10,346 nucleotides of DNA from Tagaea sp. (GTDB lineage Bacteria; Pseudomonadota; Alphaproteobacteria; CACIAM-22H2), in NCBI GenBank assembly GCA_023653245.1, contig JAMNXK010000039.1:1-10346 (forward strand), written 5' to 3'. The position numbers and the translations under genes are program-made. Shown here in pieces: positions 1-5,969 of this stretch. Position 1 is the stretch's first letter. Every line of letters begins with the position of its first letter. A model generated the notes under the pieces. That model made no database searches. It was not told the DNA's origin and worked only from the letters and a program-made list of their open reading frames with translations.

Positions 1-100
1 ATGCGCGCGTGGGTTCGCGCGTCGTCGCCCACCACGCGGCGGCCCCCGCCGCCGCCAGCACCCCGCCCGCCGAATACAAGAACAATTCCCTGCGCCGCAT
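1..100 (-). CDS. N-terminus of an exported protein with Tat-like signal (partial)
   Basis: Only the first 33 codons are in the window; the gene runs off the left edge. It begins ATG at base 100 and reads MRRRELFLYSAGGVLAAAG, then AAWW and a short polar stretch. This is a basic n-region with a twin-arginine-like RRELF, a small hydrophobic core and a likely passage into the mature protein, so export by Tat (or Sec) is inferred. A GGAG at 108-111 lies 7 bases upstream of the ATG, and a near-consensus promoter with operators sits just beyond it, so this start is well supported even though the ORF is cut short. An ATG at 113 in another frame gives a Gly/Arg-rich product and is rejected. The function cannot be read. 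Some short Tat-signal proteins of Alphaproteobacteria carry nitroreductase domains, but nothing visible here shows that. Confidence 0.6.
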   Translation of the reverse strand, partial: MRRRELFLYSAGGVLAAAGAAAWWATTREPTRA

Positions 101-115
101 GGTTCCGCTCCATAA

Positions 116-149
116 GTTCGATATCGAACTATTTAGTTCGATATCGAAC
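116..149. promoter_or_regulatory. Double palindromic operator, two copies of GTTCGATATCGAAC
   Basis: Two identical perfect 14-bp palindromes lie at 116-129 and 136-149, six bases apart and 20 bp centre to centre (about two helical turns, so on one face of the DNA). One fills most of the -35/-10 spacer. The other covers the predicted transcription start. This is the geometry expected for a dimeric repressor (MarR, ArsR, PadR or TetR type) that blocks RNA polymerase. The regulator's gene is not in the window, and I cannot name the family from the site alone. Confidence 0.7.
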
Positions 150-158
150 GTTCGTCAA
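130..158 (-). promoter_or_regulatory. Sigma-70 promoter of the leftward exported-protein gene
   Basis: On the minus strand TTGACG (158-153) is separated by exactly 17 bases from TAAATA (135-130). Both match the sigma-70 consensus well and the spacing is ideal. Transcription would start near base 123, about 23 bases before the ATG at 100, with a GGAG ribosome site between. The -10 box is exactly the 6-bp gap between the two palindromes, so promoter and operator are interleaved. Confidence 0.7.
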
Positions 159-173
159 GACGGCGCGGAAAAA

Positions 174-776
174 TCAGTTGAGCCGGCGTTTGGCGTCCGG
201 GTCCTTGGACGGGAGCCGGGCGGCTTCGGCCCCGGGCAGACCGGCGCCCCACGCCAGCGGCAATTCCCACTCGGCCTTTTCGGCCGCCTCGCGGAAAATC
301 CGCATGAGGCCGAAGACGCCGTCGTCGGCGAGCGTCAGATCGATGCGCGCGTTGTCGCTGGCGATCAGCACGATCGCGGTCTGGCCTTCGGGCTTGCGAT
401 GGATGTTGAAGCCCCACAGCAAGCGCGGCGGATCGGCCGGCGGCGCGGCCGCTTGCGGCGGCGCGGCGGGCGCCGGCGCGGCGGGCGCCGGGGCCTTGGG
501 AACCGGCGCCGTGGCGCGTTCCTGGAAGGCCGTGGCGAAATCGGCCTTGGCCATCAGCCGGGTTTCGGCCATGTCGAGCAGGAAGTCGCGCGCGGCGGGG
601 CTCTTGGCGTCGGCCACGGATTTGCGCATCTCGCCGGTCAGCGCCTTCCAGAACAGCGCCAGGAAACGCCGCGTGACCCAAAAGCGCAGCGTCGGCTGGC
701 CGGCGGCGTTGAGTTTGAGGACCAATCGGTCTTCGACCGGCATCACGTCGATGCCGAATTGTTGGATCGCGGACAT
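174..776 (-). CDS. Conserved-looking protein of unknown function with Ala/Pro linker
   Basis: This 200-residue protein is not one I recognise. Residues 1-90 (MSAIQQFGIDVMPVEDRLVL onward) read as a soluble alpha/beta region followed by charged helices. Residues about 95-120 are a low-complexity Ala/Pro linker, partly encoded by a 15-bp tandem repeat. A second compact domain follows, with WGFNIHRK, a beta stretch AIVLIASDNARIDLTL and a helix ending WELPLAWG. There is no signal peptide or membrane segment. The ATG at 776 is preferred although no Shine-Dalgarno sequence precedes it; a TTG at 812 in the same frame would add 12 residues. Its start diverges from that of the methyltransferase gene across only 35 bp. 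The two-domain pattern and intact frame support a real gene; the function is open. Confidence 0.75.
   Translation of the reverse strand: MSAIQQFGIDVMPVEDRLVLKLNAAGQPTLRFWVTRRFLALFWKALTGEMRKSVADAKSPAARDFLLDMAETRLMAKADFATAFQERATAPVPKAPAPAAPAPAAPPQAAAPPADPPRLLWGFNIHRKPEGQTAIVLIASDNARIDLTLADDGVFGLMRIFREAAEKAEWELPLAWGAGLPGAEAARLPSKDPDAKRRLN
460..489. repeat. Tandem 15-bp repeat, two copies, inside the Ala/Pro linker
   Basis: GGCGCGGCGGGCGCC occurs at 460-474 and again, identically, at 475-489. The repeat unit is a multiple of three, so it keeps the frame of the overlapping leftward gene and lengthens its Ala/Pro linker by five residues per copy. It looks like slippage in low-complexity coding DNA. 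Confidence 0.8.
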
Positions 777-811
777 GGGGGGTAATGTGGGACGAAAGCG
801 GACGCGAAACA

Positions 812-1906
812 ATGACCGATGAGACCGCCGATCTGGACGTGCTGCTCGCCGCTATCCCCGCGGCCGAAGGGGCGCGCGCGCTGTTCGTCGATGCCGCCAT
901 GCATCCCGCGTTGGCGGCCTGGCGCGGCCGGATCGATTGCGTGCAGCCCTGGAAACCGGGCGCCGACGCGCTCGTCAAACAAGGCTTGCGCGTCGTCTCG
1001 GCACCCGAAGGTCCTTACGACGCGGCCTTCGTGCGCCTGCAGCGCCAGCGCGAGCGCCATTTGGGCGATCTGGCGCGCGCGCTCGCCGCGCTGCGCCCGG
1101 GCGGGAAGATCGCGATCTGCGGGCCGAACGCGATGGGCGGGGGGCGCCTGGCTGGCGATCTCGCTGCGATGGGCGTCGCGGGCACGGCGAGCTCGAAGCG
1201 CAAATGCCGCCTGGTCGTCGCCGCACGGCCGGCCGGACTCGACCTGTCGAAATGGATCGCGCTCGACGCGCCGCGTCACGTGAGCGCGATCGGTGCCTCG
1301 AGCGCGCCGGGACTTTTCGCCTGGGACCGCCTCGATCCGGGCAGCGCGCTGCTGCTCGACTTGATGCCGAAACTATCGGGGAAAGTCGCCGATCTCGGCG
1401 CGGGCTGGGGCGCGCTGGCGCGACGGCTCGGCGGCTCGATCGACGCCTACGAAGCCGATGCGCGCGCGCTCGATTGCCTGCGCGCGAACGCGCCGGCGGC
1501 CAACGCGATCTGGCACGACGTGACGGCGGGGCTGACCGGCGGGCCCTACGACGCGATCGTCTCGAACCTGCCCTTCCACGATCCGCGCGGCGAGAACCGC
1601 GCGCTGGCGGAGAAATTCGCCCGCGTGGCGAAAGCCGCCTTGGCGCCGGGCGGGCGCTTCTACGCGGTGGCGAACGTGCATTTGCCGTACGAGAAAACGC
1701 TCGACGCGGTGTTCGGCCGCGTCGAGCGTCTCGGGGAACGCGATGGCTACAAGGTGTTCGAGGCCTATGCCGCCGCGACCAAGGAACCCTCCGCCCCGGC
1801 CAGTGCACCGGGGAAGAGTTCCACGCCCAAGAGTCGCGCGCGATCGACCGGTCCGGCGAACGCGACTTTGTCCATGCGCGAACGCTCGAAACCCAAGCGC
1901 GCATAG
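812..1906 (+). CDS. rsmC: RsmC-type class I SAM-dependent rRNA methyltransferase
   Basis: A 364-residue protein built like 16S rRNA (guanine-N2) methyltransferases of the RsmC/RlmG group, which use S-adenosylmethionine to methylate a guanine base in rRNA. The N-terminal half (about 1-150) is a degenerate methyltransferase-like domain, as in RsmC. The C-terminal half holds the active domain: motif I VADLGAGWG near residue 192, an acidic residue after strand 2 (YEADARAL), and IVSNLPFHDP near residue 250, a variant of the family's NPPFH signature (middle Pro to Leu) that positions the target base. The family fold ends near KVFEAYA. The last 40-odd residues are a Ser/Pro/Lys/Arg-rich tail encoded antisense to the acetyltransferase gene. 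ATG 812 is chosen over in-frame ATG 785 because its product begins MTDETADLDV and the 785 start is hemmed by a G-run; neither has a strong ribosome site. The exact rRNA target is inferred. Confidence 0.82.
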   Translation: MTDETADLDVLLAAIPAAEGARALFVDAAMHPALAAWRGRIDCVQPWKPGADALVKQGLRVVSAPEGPYDAAFVRLQRQRERHLGDLARALAALRPGGKIAICGPNAMGGGRLAGDLAAMGVAGTASSKRKCRLVVAARPAGLDLSKWIALDAPRHVSAIGASSAPGLFAWDRLDPGSALLLDLMPKLSGKVADLGAGWGALARRLGGSIDAYEADARALDCLRANAPAANAIWHDVTAGLTGGPYDAIVSNLPFHDPRGENRALAEKFARVAKAALAPGGRFYAVANVHLPYEKTLDAVFGRVERLGERDGYKVFEAYAAATKEPSAPASAPGKSSTPKSRARSTGPANATLSMRERSKPKRA

Positions 1907-2253
1907 TAGGGCGCGTCGCCCACCAGCCAGACCGCGCGATGGCCCTGCTTGCGGGCCTGCGCCAGGCCTTCGCGGACCAGCTCGGCGCCGAGCCCGCGCG
2001 CGCGCGCGTCGGGATCGACGGCCAAGGGCCCGAGCATCAGCGCGTGCGTGCGCCCGATCAGCGTCGGCCAGAAGCGCACCGCGCCGAGCAAGCGTTGGCG
2101 CGTGCGCGCGATCAGGCTGACGCCGCGCAACGGCGCGCGGCCGCGGCGCAAGGCATGGCACGGCTTGTGCCGCCAGCCTTGGCCGAAGACGCGGTCGTAC
2201 AGCTCCGTCACCGCCGGATCGCAATCCGGCGGCTCGGCTTCGAGATGGGTCAT
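1765..2253 (-). CDS. GNAT family N-acetyltransferase
   Basis: This 162-residue protein has the GNAT acetyl-CoA fold. Strand LLGAVRFWP (about 55-63) is followed by motif A, LGPLAVDPDARARGLGAELV (74-93), whose R84-x-x-G87-x-G89 loop holds the CoA pyrophosphate. Then comes the C-terminal YYARLGFER of the YhbS-like branch. The substrate cannot be read. It is the last gene of the hss-odc operon: its ATG lies 7 bases after the odc stop, with no Shine-Dalgarno sequence, so translation is probably coupled. A role in acetylating a polyamine or related amine is suggested only by this position. Its last 142 bases overlap the end of the convergent methyltransferase gene. Because its C-terminal LLGVELFPGALAG matches how such proteins usually end, the unusual extension is on the methyltransferase side. 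Confidence 0.88.
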   Translation of the reverse strand: MTHLEAEPPDCDPAVTELYDRVFGQGWRHKPCHALRRGRAPLRGVSLIARTRQRLLGAVRFWPTLIGRTHALMLGPLAVDPDARARGLGAELVREGLAQARKQGHRAVWLVGDAPYYARLGFERSRMDKVAFAGPVDRARLLGVELFPGALAGAEGSLVAAA

Positions 2254-2260
2254 CGGGCGC

Positions 2261-3391
2261 TCAGATGCAGTAGGTCTTCAACGGCTCGAAACCGTTGAAG
2301 GCGACCGCCGAGTAGGTGGTGGTGTAGGCCCCCGTCGCGCGGATTTCCAAGCGGTCGCCCGCTTCGAGATCCATCGGCAGCCGGTAATCCGCCTTCTCGT
2401 ACATCACGTCGGCGGAATCGCAGGTCGGACCGGCGATCACCACGCGGCCGACCGGGCCCTTCTTGGCCGAGACGATCGGGTACTGGATCGCCTCGTCCAT
2501 CGTCTCGGCCAGACCGCCGAACTTGCCGATGTCCAGATAGACCCAGCGCCGCGTTTCTTTCGCGGACTTGCGCGAGACGAGCACCACTTCGGTGTCGATC
2601 GTGCCGGCGTTGCCGACCATCTGGCGGCCCGGCTCGACGATGATCTCCGACGGGATGCGGTTGCCGAAATGCTTGGCGAGCGAGGCGTGGATCGCCTGCC
2701 CGTAGGTCTGCATCGCGGGGATGTCCTTGCGGTAGCGCGCGGGGAAGCCGCCGCCGATATTGAGCATGGTAAGCTGCACGCCCGCCGCTTCGCATTCGCG
2801 GAAGATGCGCGCGGCTTGCGCCACGGCCGAATCCCACGCGTTGGGATCCTTCATCTGCGAGCCGACATGGAACGACACGCCGTGCGGCACGACGCCGCTC
2901 TTGGCCGCGGCGATCAGCAGATCGCGCGCCATGTCGACTTCGCAGCCGAATTTGCGCGACAGCGGCCAATCGGCACCCTCGCCCGAGGTCAGGATACGGC
3001 AGAACACCTTCGCACCCGGGGCGGCCTTGGCGAGCTTCGCCAACTCGGCTTCCGAATCGAAGGCGAACAGCTTCACCCCGCGCGCATGCGCGGCGGCGAT
3101 GTCCGAGACCTTCTTGATCGTGTTGCCGAAGGAGATGCGGCCGCCATCCACGCCCGACGCCAGCGCCATGTCGATCTCGTTGACCGAGGCGGTGTCGAAG
3201 GACGAGCCCATCTTGGCCAGCAGCGCCAGGATCTCGGGCGCCGGGTTGGCCTTCACGGCGTAGTAGATGCCCGCTTGCGGGACCGCGTCCTTGAGCTTGC
3301 GGTAGTTGTCCGCGACCACGTCGAGATCGACGACCACGTAGGGCGTCGGACGGCGTTCGGCGAGGAAGCGTTGGATTTTCTTGGTGGTCAT
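2261..3391 (-). CDS. odc: Ornithine (or lysine/ornithine) decarboxylase, fold III, PLP-dependent
   Basis: A 376-residue enzyme of the alanine-racemase-fold decarboxylases, the group that includes eukaryotic ODC. It removes CO2 from L-ornithine to give putrescine in the cytosol. The PLP lysine is K47 in YYAVKANP. HVGSQ and the glycine-rich GGGFP bind the cofactor, EPGR holds its phosphate, and the catalytic cysteine is C324 in GPTCDSAD, supplied across the dimer. Length is normal for the short bacterial form. ATG 3391 is preceded by AAAGG about eight bases upstream. It lies 31 bp after hss, whose enzyme consumes putrescine, so ornithine is the likely main substrate; activity on lysine cannot be excluded. 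All key residues are present. Confidence 0.95.
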   Translation of the reverse strand: MTTKKIQRFLAERRPTPYVVVDLDVVADNYRKLKDAVPQAGIYYAVKANPAPEILALLAKMGSSFDTASVNEIDMALASGVDGGRISFGNTIKKVSDIAAAHARGVKLFAFDSEAELAKLAKAAPGAKVFCRILTSGEGADWPLSRKFGCEVDMARDLLIAAAKSGVVPHGVSFHVGSQMKDPNAWDSAVAQAARIFRECEAAGVQLTMLNIGGGFPARYRKDIPAMQTYGQAIHASLAKHFGNRIPSEIIVEPGRQMVGNAGTIDTEVVLVSRKSAKETRRWVYLDIGKFGGLAETMDEAIQYPIVSAKKGPVGRVVIAGPTCDSADVMYEKADYRLPMDLEAGDRLEIRATGAYTTTYSAVAFNGFEPLKTYCI

Positions 3392-3422
3392 TCCCAGTAC
3401 CTTTTCTTTCCCAGGAAGCGCG

Positions 3423-4841
3423 TCAAACGACGCGGAAATTCTTGAACTGCCACGGGTCGGCGCGGTCGATCTGTTCGGGGAACAGAACCTCGCGCTCCGC
3501 CAGCGGAGTCCAATCGGTGTAGGCGCCGAGCACGGTGCCGAGATACGGACGGCAGATCTCCATGCAGCGCGCATGGTCCATCTCGTCCGCTTCGACCACG
3601 CCCGCGGCCGGGTTCTCGATCGCCCAGATCACGCCGGCCAGCACCGCCACCGTGACCTGCAGCGAGGTCGCGTTGTTGTGCGGGCACAGCGCGCGCGCCT
3701 CGTCGATCGACAATTGCGAGCCGTACCAAAGGGCGCCCTTGGCGTGGCCCATCAGCAGCACCCCCAGCTCGTCCACGCCCTTGACGATCTCGTCCATCAT
3801 CAGGCGCTTTTCGGGCTGCATCTTCCAGTTCTTGCCGGCGAGCTCGTGCACCGACACGACGGCGTCGTCGCACGGGTGATAGGCGTAGTGCACCGTCGGC
3901 CGGTAGACGGGCTTGCCGCCCTCCGCGACCGTGTAGTAGTCGGCGATCGAGATCGCCTCGTTATGGGTGATCAGGAAGCCGTGGAACGGCCCCTCGCCCG
4001 GCGTCCAGGTGCGCACGCGCGTCGAAGCGCCCGGGCGCATCAGATAGATCGCCGCGTCGCAGCCGAAATCGTGGCGGCGGCCGTCCTCGGGCAGCGCCTT
4101 CTCGTGCGTGCCCCAGCCGAGCTCGGCCGGCTGGCAGCCTTCGCCCACGAAGCCGTCGATCGACCAGGTGTTGACGAACTCGCCCGGCTTCTTGGCGTGG
4201 CGCGCGACTTGGGTGTCGCGCTCGGCGACATGGATGGTCTTCACGCCCAGCTCGCGGGCGAGCCCCGCCCAGCCCGCGCGATCCTTGGGTGCCGCCGCGG
4301 AGCGGCCGGTGTCGCCGGCGATCTTGAGCAGCGCCTCCTTCACCAGATGCGAGACCAGGCCCGGATTGGCGCCGTGGGTCAGCACGGCCGTGGGCCCGCC
4401 GGCGAATTTGCCGCGCAAGGCGCGCGCGGATTCGCGCAACGCGTAGTTCGAACGCTGCGACGGCGTGAGGCTCGTGTCGGTGTAGCCGCCCGCCCAGGGC
4501 TCGACGCACGTGTCGAGATAGAAGGCGCCGCGCTCGTTGGCGAGCTCGATGAGCGCCACCGACGACACGTCGACGGACAGGTTGAGCAGGAAATCGCCCT
4601 TGTTCAGGCGCGGGGCCAGCTGGTCGCGGTAATTCGCGCGGGTCAAAGCGACCTCGACGAATTCCACGCCGTACTCGGCCGCGACGTCGCGGCCGCGCGG
4701 CTCGGCCGTCACGATGACGATCCGGTCCTTGGGCATGTCGATGTGGCGCAGGATCAGCGGCAGCACGCCTTGGCCGATGGAGCCGAAGCCCACCATCACC
4801 AGGCGACCGCCGAAACGCACGTGCTTCGTGTACTCGTTCAT
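3423..4841 (-). CDS. hss: Homospermidine synthase
   Basis: A 472-residue member of the saccharopine dehydrogenase-like homospermidine synthases. The enzyme joins two putrescine molecules to form sym-homospermidine with release of ammonia, using NAD as a recycled cofactor. The N-terminal Rossmann motif is VMVGFGSIGQG, with G18-x-G20-x-x-G23. LNLSVDVSSV, YLDTCVEPWAGGY, LTHGANPGLVSHLVKEAL and HNEAISIADYYTV are recognisable family blocks in the expected order, and the length is typical. ATG 4841 has a GGAG nine bases upstream that can be drawn into a stem. It is the first gene of an operon with odc and a GNAT gene, a plain two-step route from ornithine to homospermidine, the main triamine of many Alphaproteobacteria. 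Confidence 0.96.
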   Translation of the reverse strand: MNEYTKHVRFGGRLVMVGFGSIGQGVLPLILRHIDMPKDRIVIVTAEPRGRDVAAEYGVEFVEVALTRANYRDQLAPRLNKGDFLLNLSVDVSSVALIELANERGAFYLDTCVEPWAGGYTDTSLTPSQRSNYALRESARALRGKFAGGPTAVLTHGANPGLVSHLVKEALLKIAGDTGRSAAAPKDRAGWAGLARELGVKTIHVAERDTQVARHAKKPGEFVNTWSIDGFVGEGCQPAELGWGTHEKALPEDGRRHDFGCDAAIYLMRPGASTRVRTWTPGEGPFHGFLITHNEAISIADYYTVAEGGKPVYRPTVHYAYHPCDDAVVSVHELAGKNWKMQPEKRLMMDEIVKGVDELGVLLMGHAKGALWYGSQLSIDEARALCPHNNATSLQVTVAVLAGVIWAIENPAAGVVEADEMDHARCMEICRPYLGTVLGAYTDWTPLAEREVLFPEQIDRADPWQFKNFRVV

Positions 4842-4849
4842 CGAATGAC

Positions 4850-4878
4850 GCTCCGACGCCCCGGGACGATCCCGGAGC
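4850..4878 (-). promoter_or_regulatory. Possible translational switch hairpins in the hss leader
   Basis: On the minus strand GCTCCG (4878-4873) can pair with CGGAGC (4855-4850), which contains the GGAG ribosome site of hss. The overlapping CCGGGA-TCG-TCCCGG hairpin (4875-4861) uses three bases of the first arm and would leave the ribosome site free. The two six-pair stems are mutually exclusive. That is what the sequence shows; control by polyamines is only inferred from the gene downstream. Confidence 0.35.
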
Positions 4879-5201
4879 GAAATGCGCAGGCGGCCCGCCG
4901 ATCCCTCCCGGGGGCGTCGCCGCTGGCGCGGTCGTCTCGTCGCTTGTCGGAACTACGGTGCTTTGTCGGCTATCCGAATCCGCAAGTATGATCCCGTCCG
5001 GAGCGCCGCCGGCCTGGATGGCCGGACCTCTGGCGCCCTGGCGAAGCGGCTCACCGCGCGATCATGCGCGGCGCCGCCCCGTGGCGATCACCCTTGCGTC
5101 GTCGGATGGCGCAAAGCCCCGAACTTGGCCGCAACCATTCTCACACCCCTTAAGGACACCGGCCCACTGGCGACCGGCTTGTACCGAAAAGGACGCTGTC
5201 G
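4879..5201. other. Intergenic region with hairpins, no convincing gene
   Basis: Beyond the hss leader this stretch holds no ORF I believe. It contains CCGGCC-TGGAT-GGCCGG (5009-5025), whose second arm can instead pair with GTCCGG at 4996-5001, and CCGCGC-GATCAT-GCGCGG (5054-5071), flanked by GGCGCC at 5032-5037 and 5069-5074. With the promoter candidate ending at 4992, this could be a structured 5' leader or a small RNA. No T-run terminator is seen. I could not match it to a known RNA family by eye. The promoter of hss must also lie in or near this region, but I cannot point to convincing boxes for it. Confidence 0.35.
4963..4992 (+). promoter_or_regulatory. Candidate rightward sigma-70 promoter
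   Basis: TTGTCG at 4963-4968 and TATGAT at 4987-4992 are 18 bases apart. The -10 box matches five of six consensus bases and the -35 box four of six. A transcript would begin near base 4999 and run through the hairpin-rich gap towards the small ORF at 5202. It is one of the few AT-containing spots in the gap, which raises its likelihood somewhat. Confidence 0.4.
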
Positions 5202-5417
5202 TTGCTTGACCTCGAGCGCTTGGGACCGAGAGACGTGGAGGTTCTTCGCGAACTTCCCGTCTTGCCTCTTAGCGCTTGCCTCGTGGGCCTGGGGCACGTG
5301 CGTGCGTCGTGTTTCGCCAAATATCACAAACACGCCGGGGCGCAAGAGAAAATCGCGGCCGCGCCCGGATTTTCCCGCGAAGCGGCCGCGGTGTTGCGCG
5401 CACGCATCGGTTTCTGA
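5202..5417 (+). CDS. Possible small protein of unknown function
   Basis: A 71-residue ORF that starts at TTG 5202, with AAAAGGA (5187-5193) eight bases upstream, a good ribosome site. The product is a charged N-terminus (LDLERLGPRDVEVL), a hydrophobic middle (LPVLPLSACLVGLGHV), a Cys/His/Lys patch (ASCFAKYHKH) and an amphipathic C-terminal helix (SREAAAVLRARI). I do not recognise it. Third-position GC bias is weaker than in neighbouring genes, so it may be a chance ORF. A leftward ORF at 5088-5345 overlaps it but lacks any supporting signal. It lies between the hss promoter region and the end of the HPt-like gene, downstream of a promoter candidate. Confidence 0.4.
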   Translation: MLDLERLGPRDVEVLRELPVLPLSACLVGLGHVRASCFAKYHKHAGAQEKIAAAPGFSREAAAVLRARIGF

Positions 5418-5444
5418 GCGGCGGCTGAAGCGCCGGCGCGCCGC

Positions 5445-5936
5445 TTACTTGTACTTGCTGGACGCTTGGCGCAGCGCCTTGAGCAGCTCGGCCTCGGTCT
5501 TGCCGCCGAGGCCGGTGATGCGCTGGACGAGCACGACGTAGAGCGCGTCGATGTGGTGGGCGAAGATCACGCCGTGCCAGACATTGGGCTCGCGGATCTG
5601 CGCGGCATAGTCGTGCAGCGACTTGGCGATCTGCGTCAGCAGCGGGAATTTGAACGTGCCGCCGAGCCCTTTGATCTCGAGCGCGTCGGTCGCGACGCGC
5701 TGGATCAGCGCCATGTGCGGCGAACTGCCGTCGTCCAGCGCCGCGAGCGACTCGCGCAACACTTTGAGCTTGGCGGCGACCTGCTTGGCGAAATTGTCGG
5801 AGGATTTCTCGACGACCGCTTCGAGCTTGACCGCTTCGTCGGGCGTCAGGATCACGCCGAAGCCGGTCTTGAAGTTCACCGCGCGTTTGCGCAGGTCCAT
5901 CGACGGCTGGATGATCTGAACTTTGGGTTTGGCCAA
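5445..5936 (-). CDS. HPt-like protein lacking the phospho-histidine
   Basis: A 163-residue cytosolic protein with an all-helical C-terminal two-thirds. Residues 82-97 read ATDALEIKGLGGTFKF, which lines up with the HPt signature H-x-x-K-G, often H-D-I-K-G-x-G-G-T/S-F in alphaproteobacterial relatives. The phospho-accepting His position is Leu86; Lys89 and Gly90 are kept. It therefore probably cannot carry a phosphoryl group and may instead bind a receiver domain. The start is TTG 5936: GGAG lies eight bases upstream and the product begins MAKPKVQIIQPSMDLRKR, a typical opening for this family. It follows the receiver gene by 33 bp in the same orientation, so the two are one operon and likely partners. 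Function inferred; an alternative is that HPt-like is only a fold resemblance. Confidence 0.75.
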   Translation of the reverse strand: MAKPKVQIIQPSMDLRKRAVNFKTGFGVILTPDEAVKLEAVVEKSSDNFAKQVAAKLKVLRESLAALDDGSSPHMALIQRVATDALEIKGLGGTFKFPLLTQIAKSLHDYAAQIREPNVWHGVIFAHHIDALYVVLVQRITGLGGKTEAELLKALRQASSKYK

Positions 5937-5969
5937 GGCGGCGACTCCGGACGGCGGCGAGTCCGCAGA

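Noticed and set aside
776..812. TTG at 812 as start of the leftward unknown gene
   Set aside because: It would place the start opposite the methyltransferase ATG and add MFRVRFRPTLPP, with no ribosome site; ATG 776 is simpler, though not proven.
1..822. Rightward frames of 258-273 codons over the left part of the window
   Set aside because: They are antisense to the 174-776 gene and the signal-peptide start. Their products are Arg/Ser/Ala-rich without domain character, as GC-rich shadow frames are.
1949..4991. Rightward frames of about 500 codons opposite the polyamine operon
   Set aside because: The leftward frames encode clear ornithine decarboxylase and homospermidine synthase; the rightward ones are His/Arg/Asp-rich shadows.
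5088..5345. Leftward 85-codon ORF in the gap after hss
   Set aside because: No convincing ribosome site, promoter or domain; it overlaps the better supported rightward small ORF.
5418..5444. Terminator between the small ORF and the HPt-like gene
   Set aside because: GC-rich with weak inverted repeats, but no T-run on either strand follows a stable stem.
4882..5541. Rightward 219-codon ORF across the intergenic region
   Set aside because: Composition is mixed Arg/Ser/Ala with no recognisable fold; it runs over the end of the HPt-like gene and has no ribosome site.
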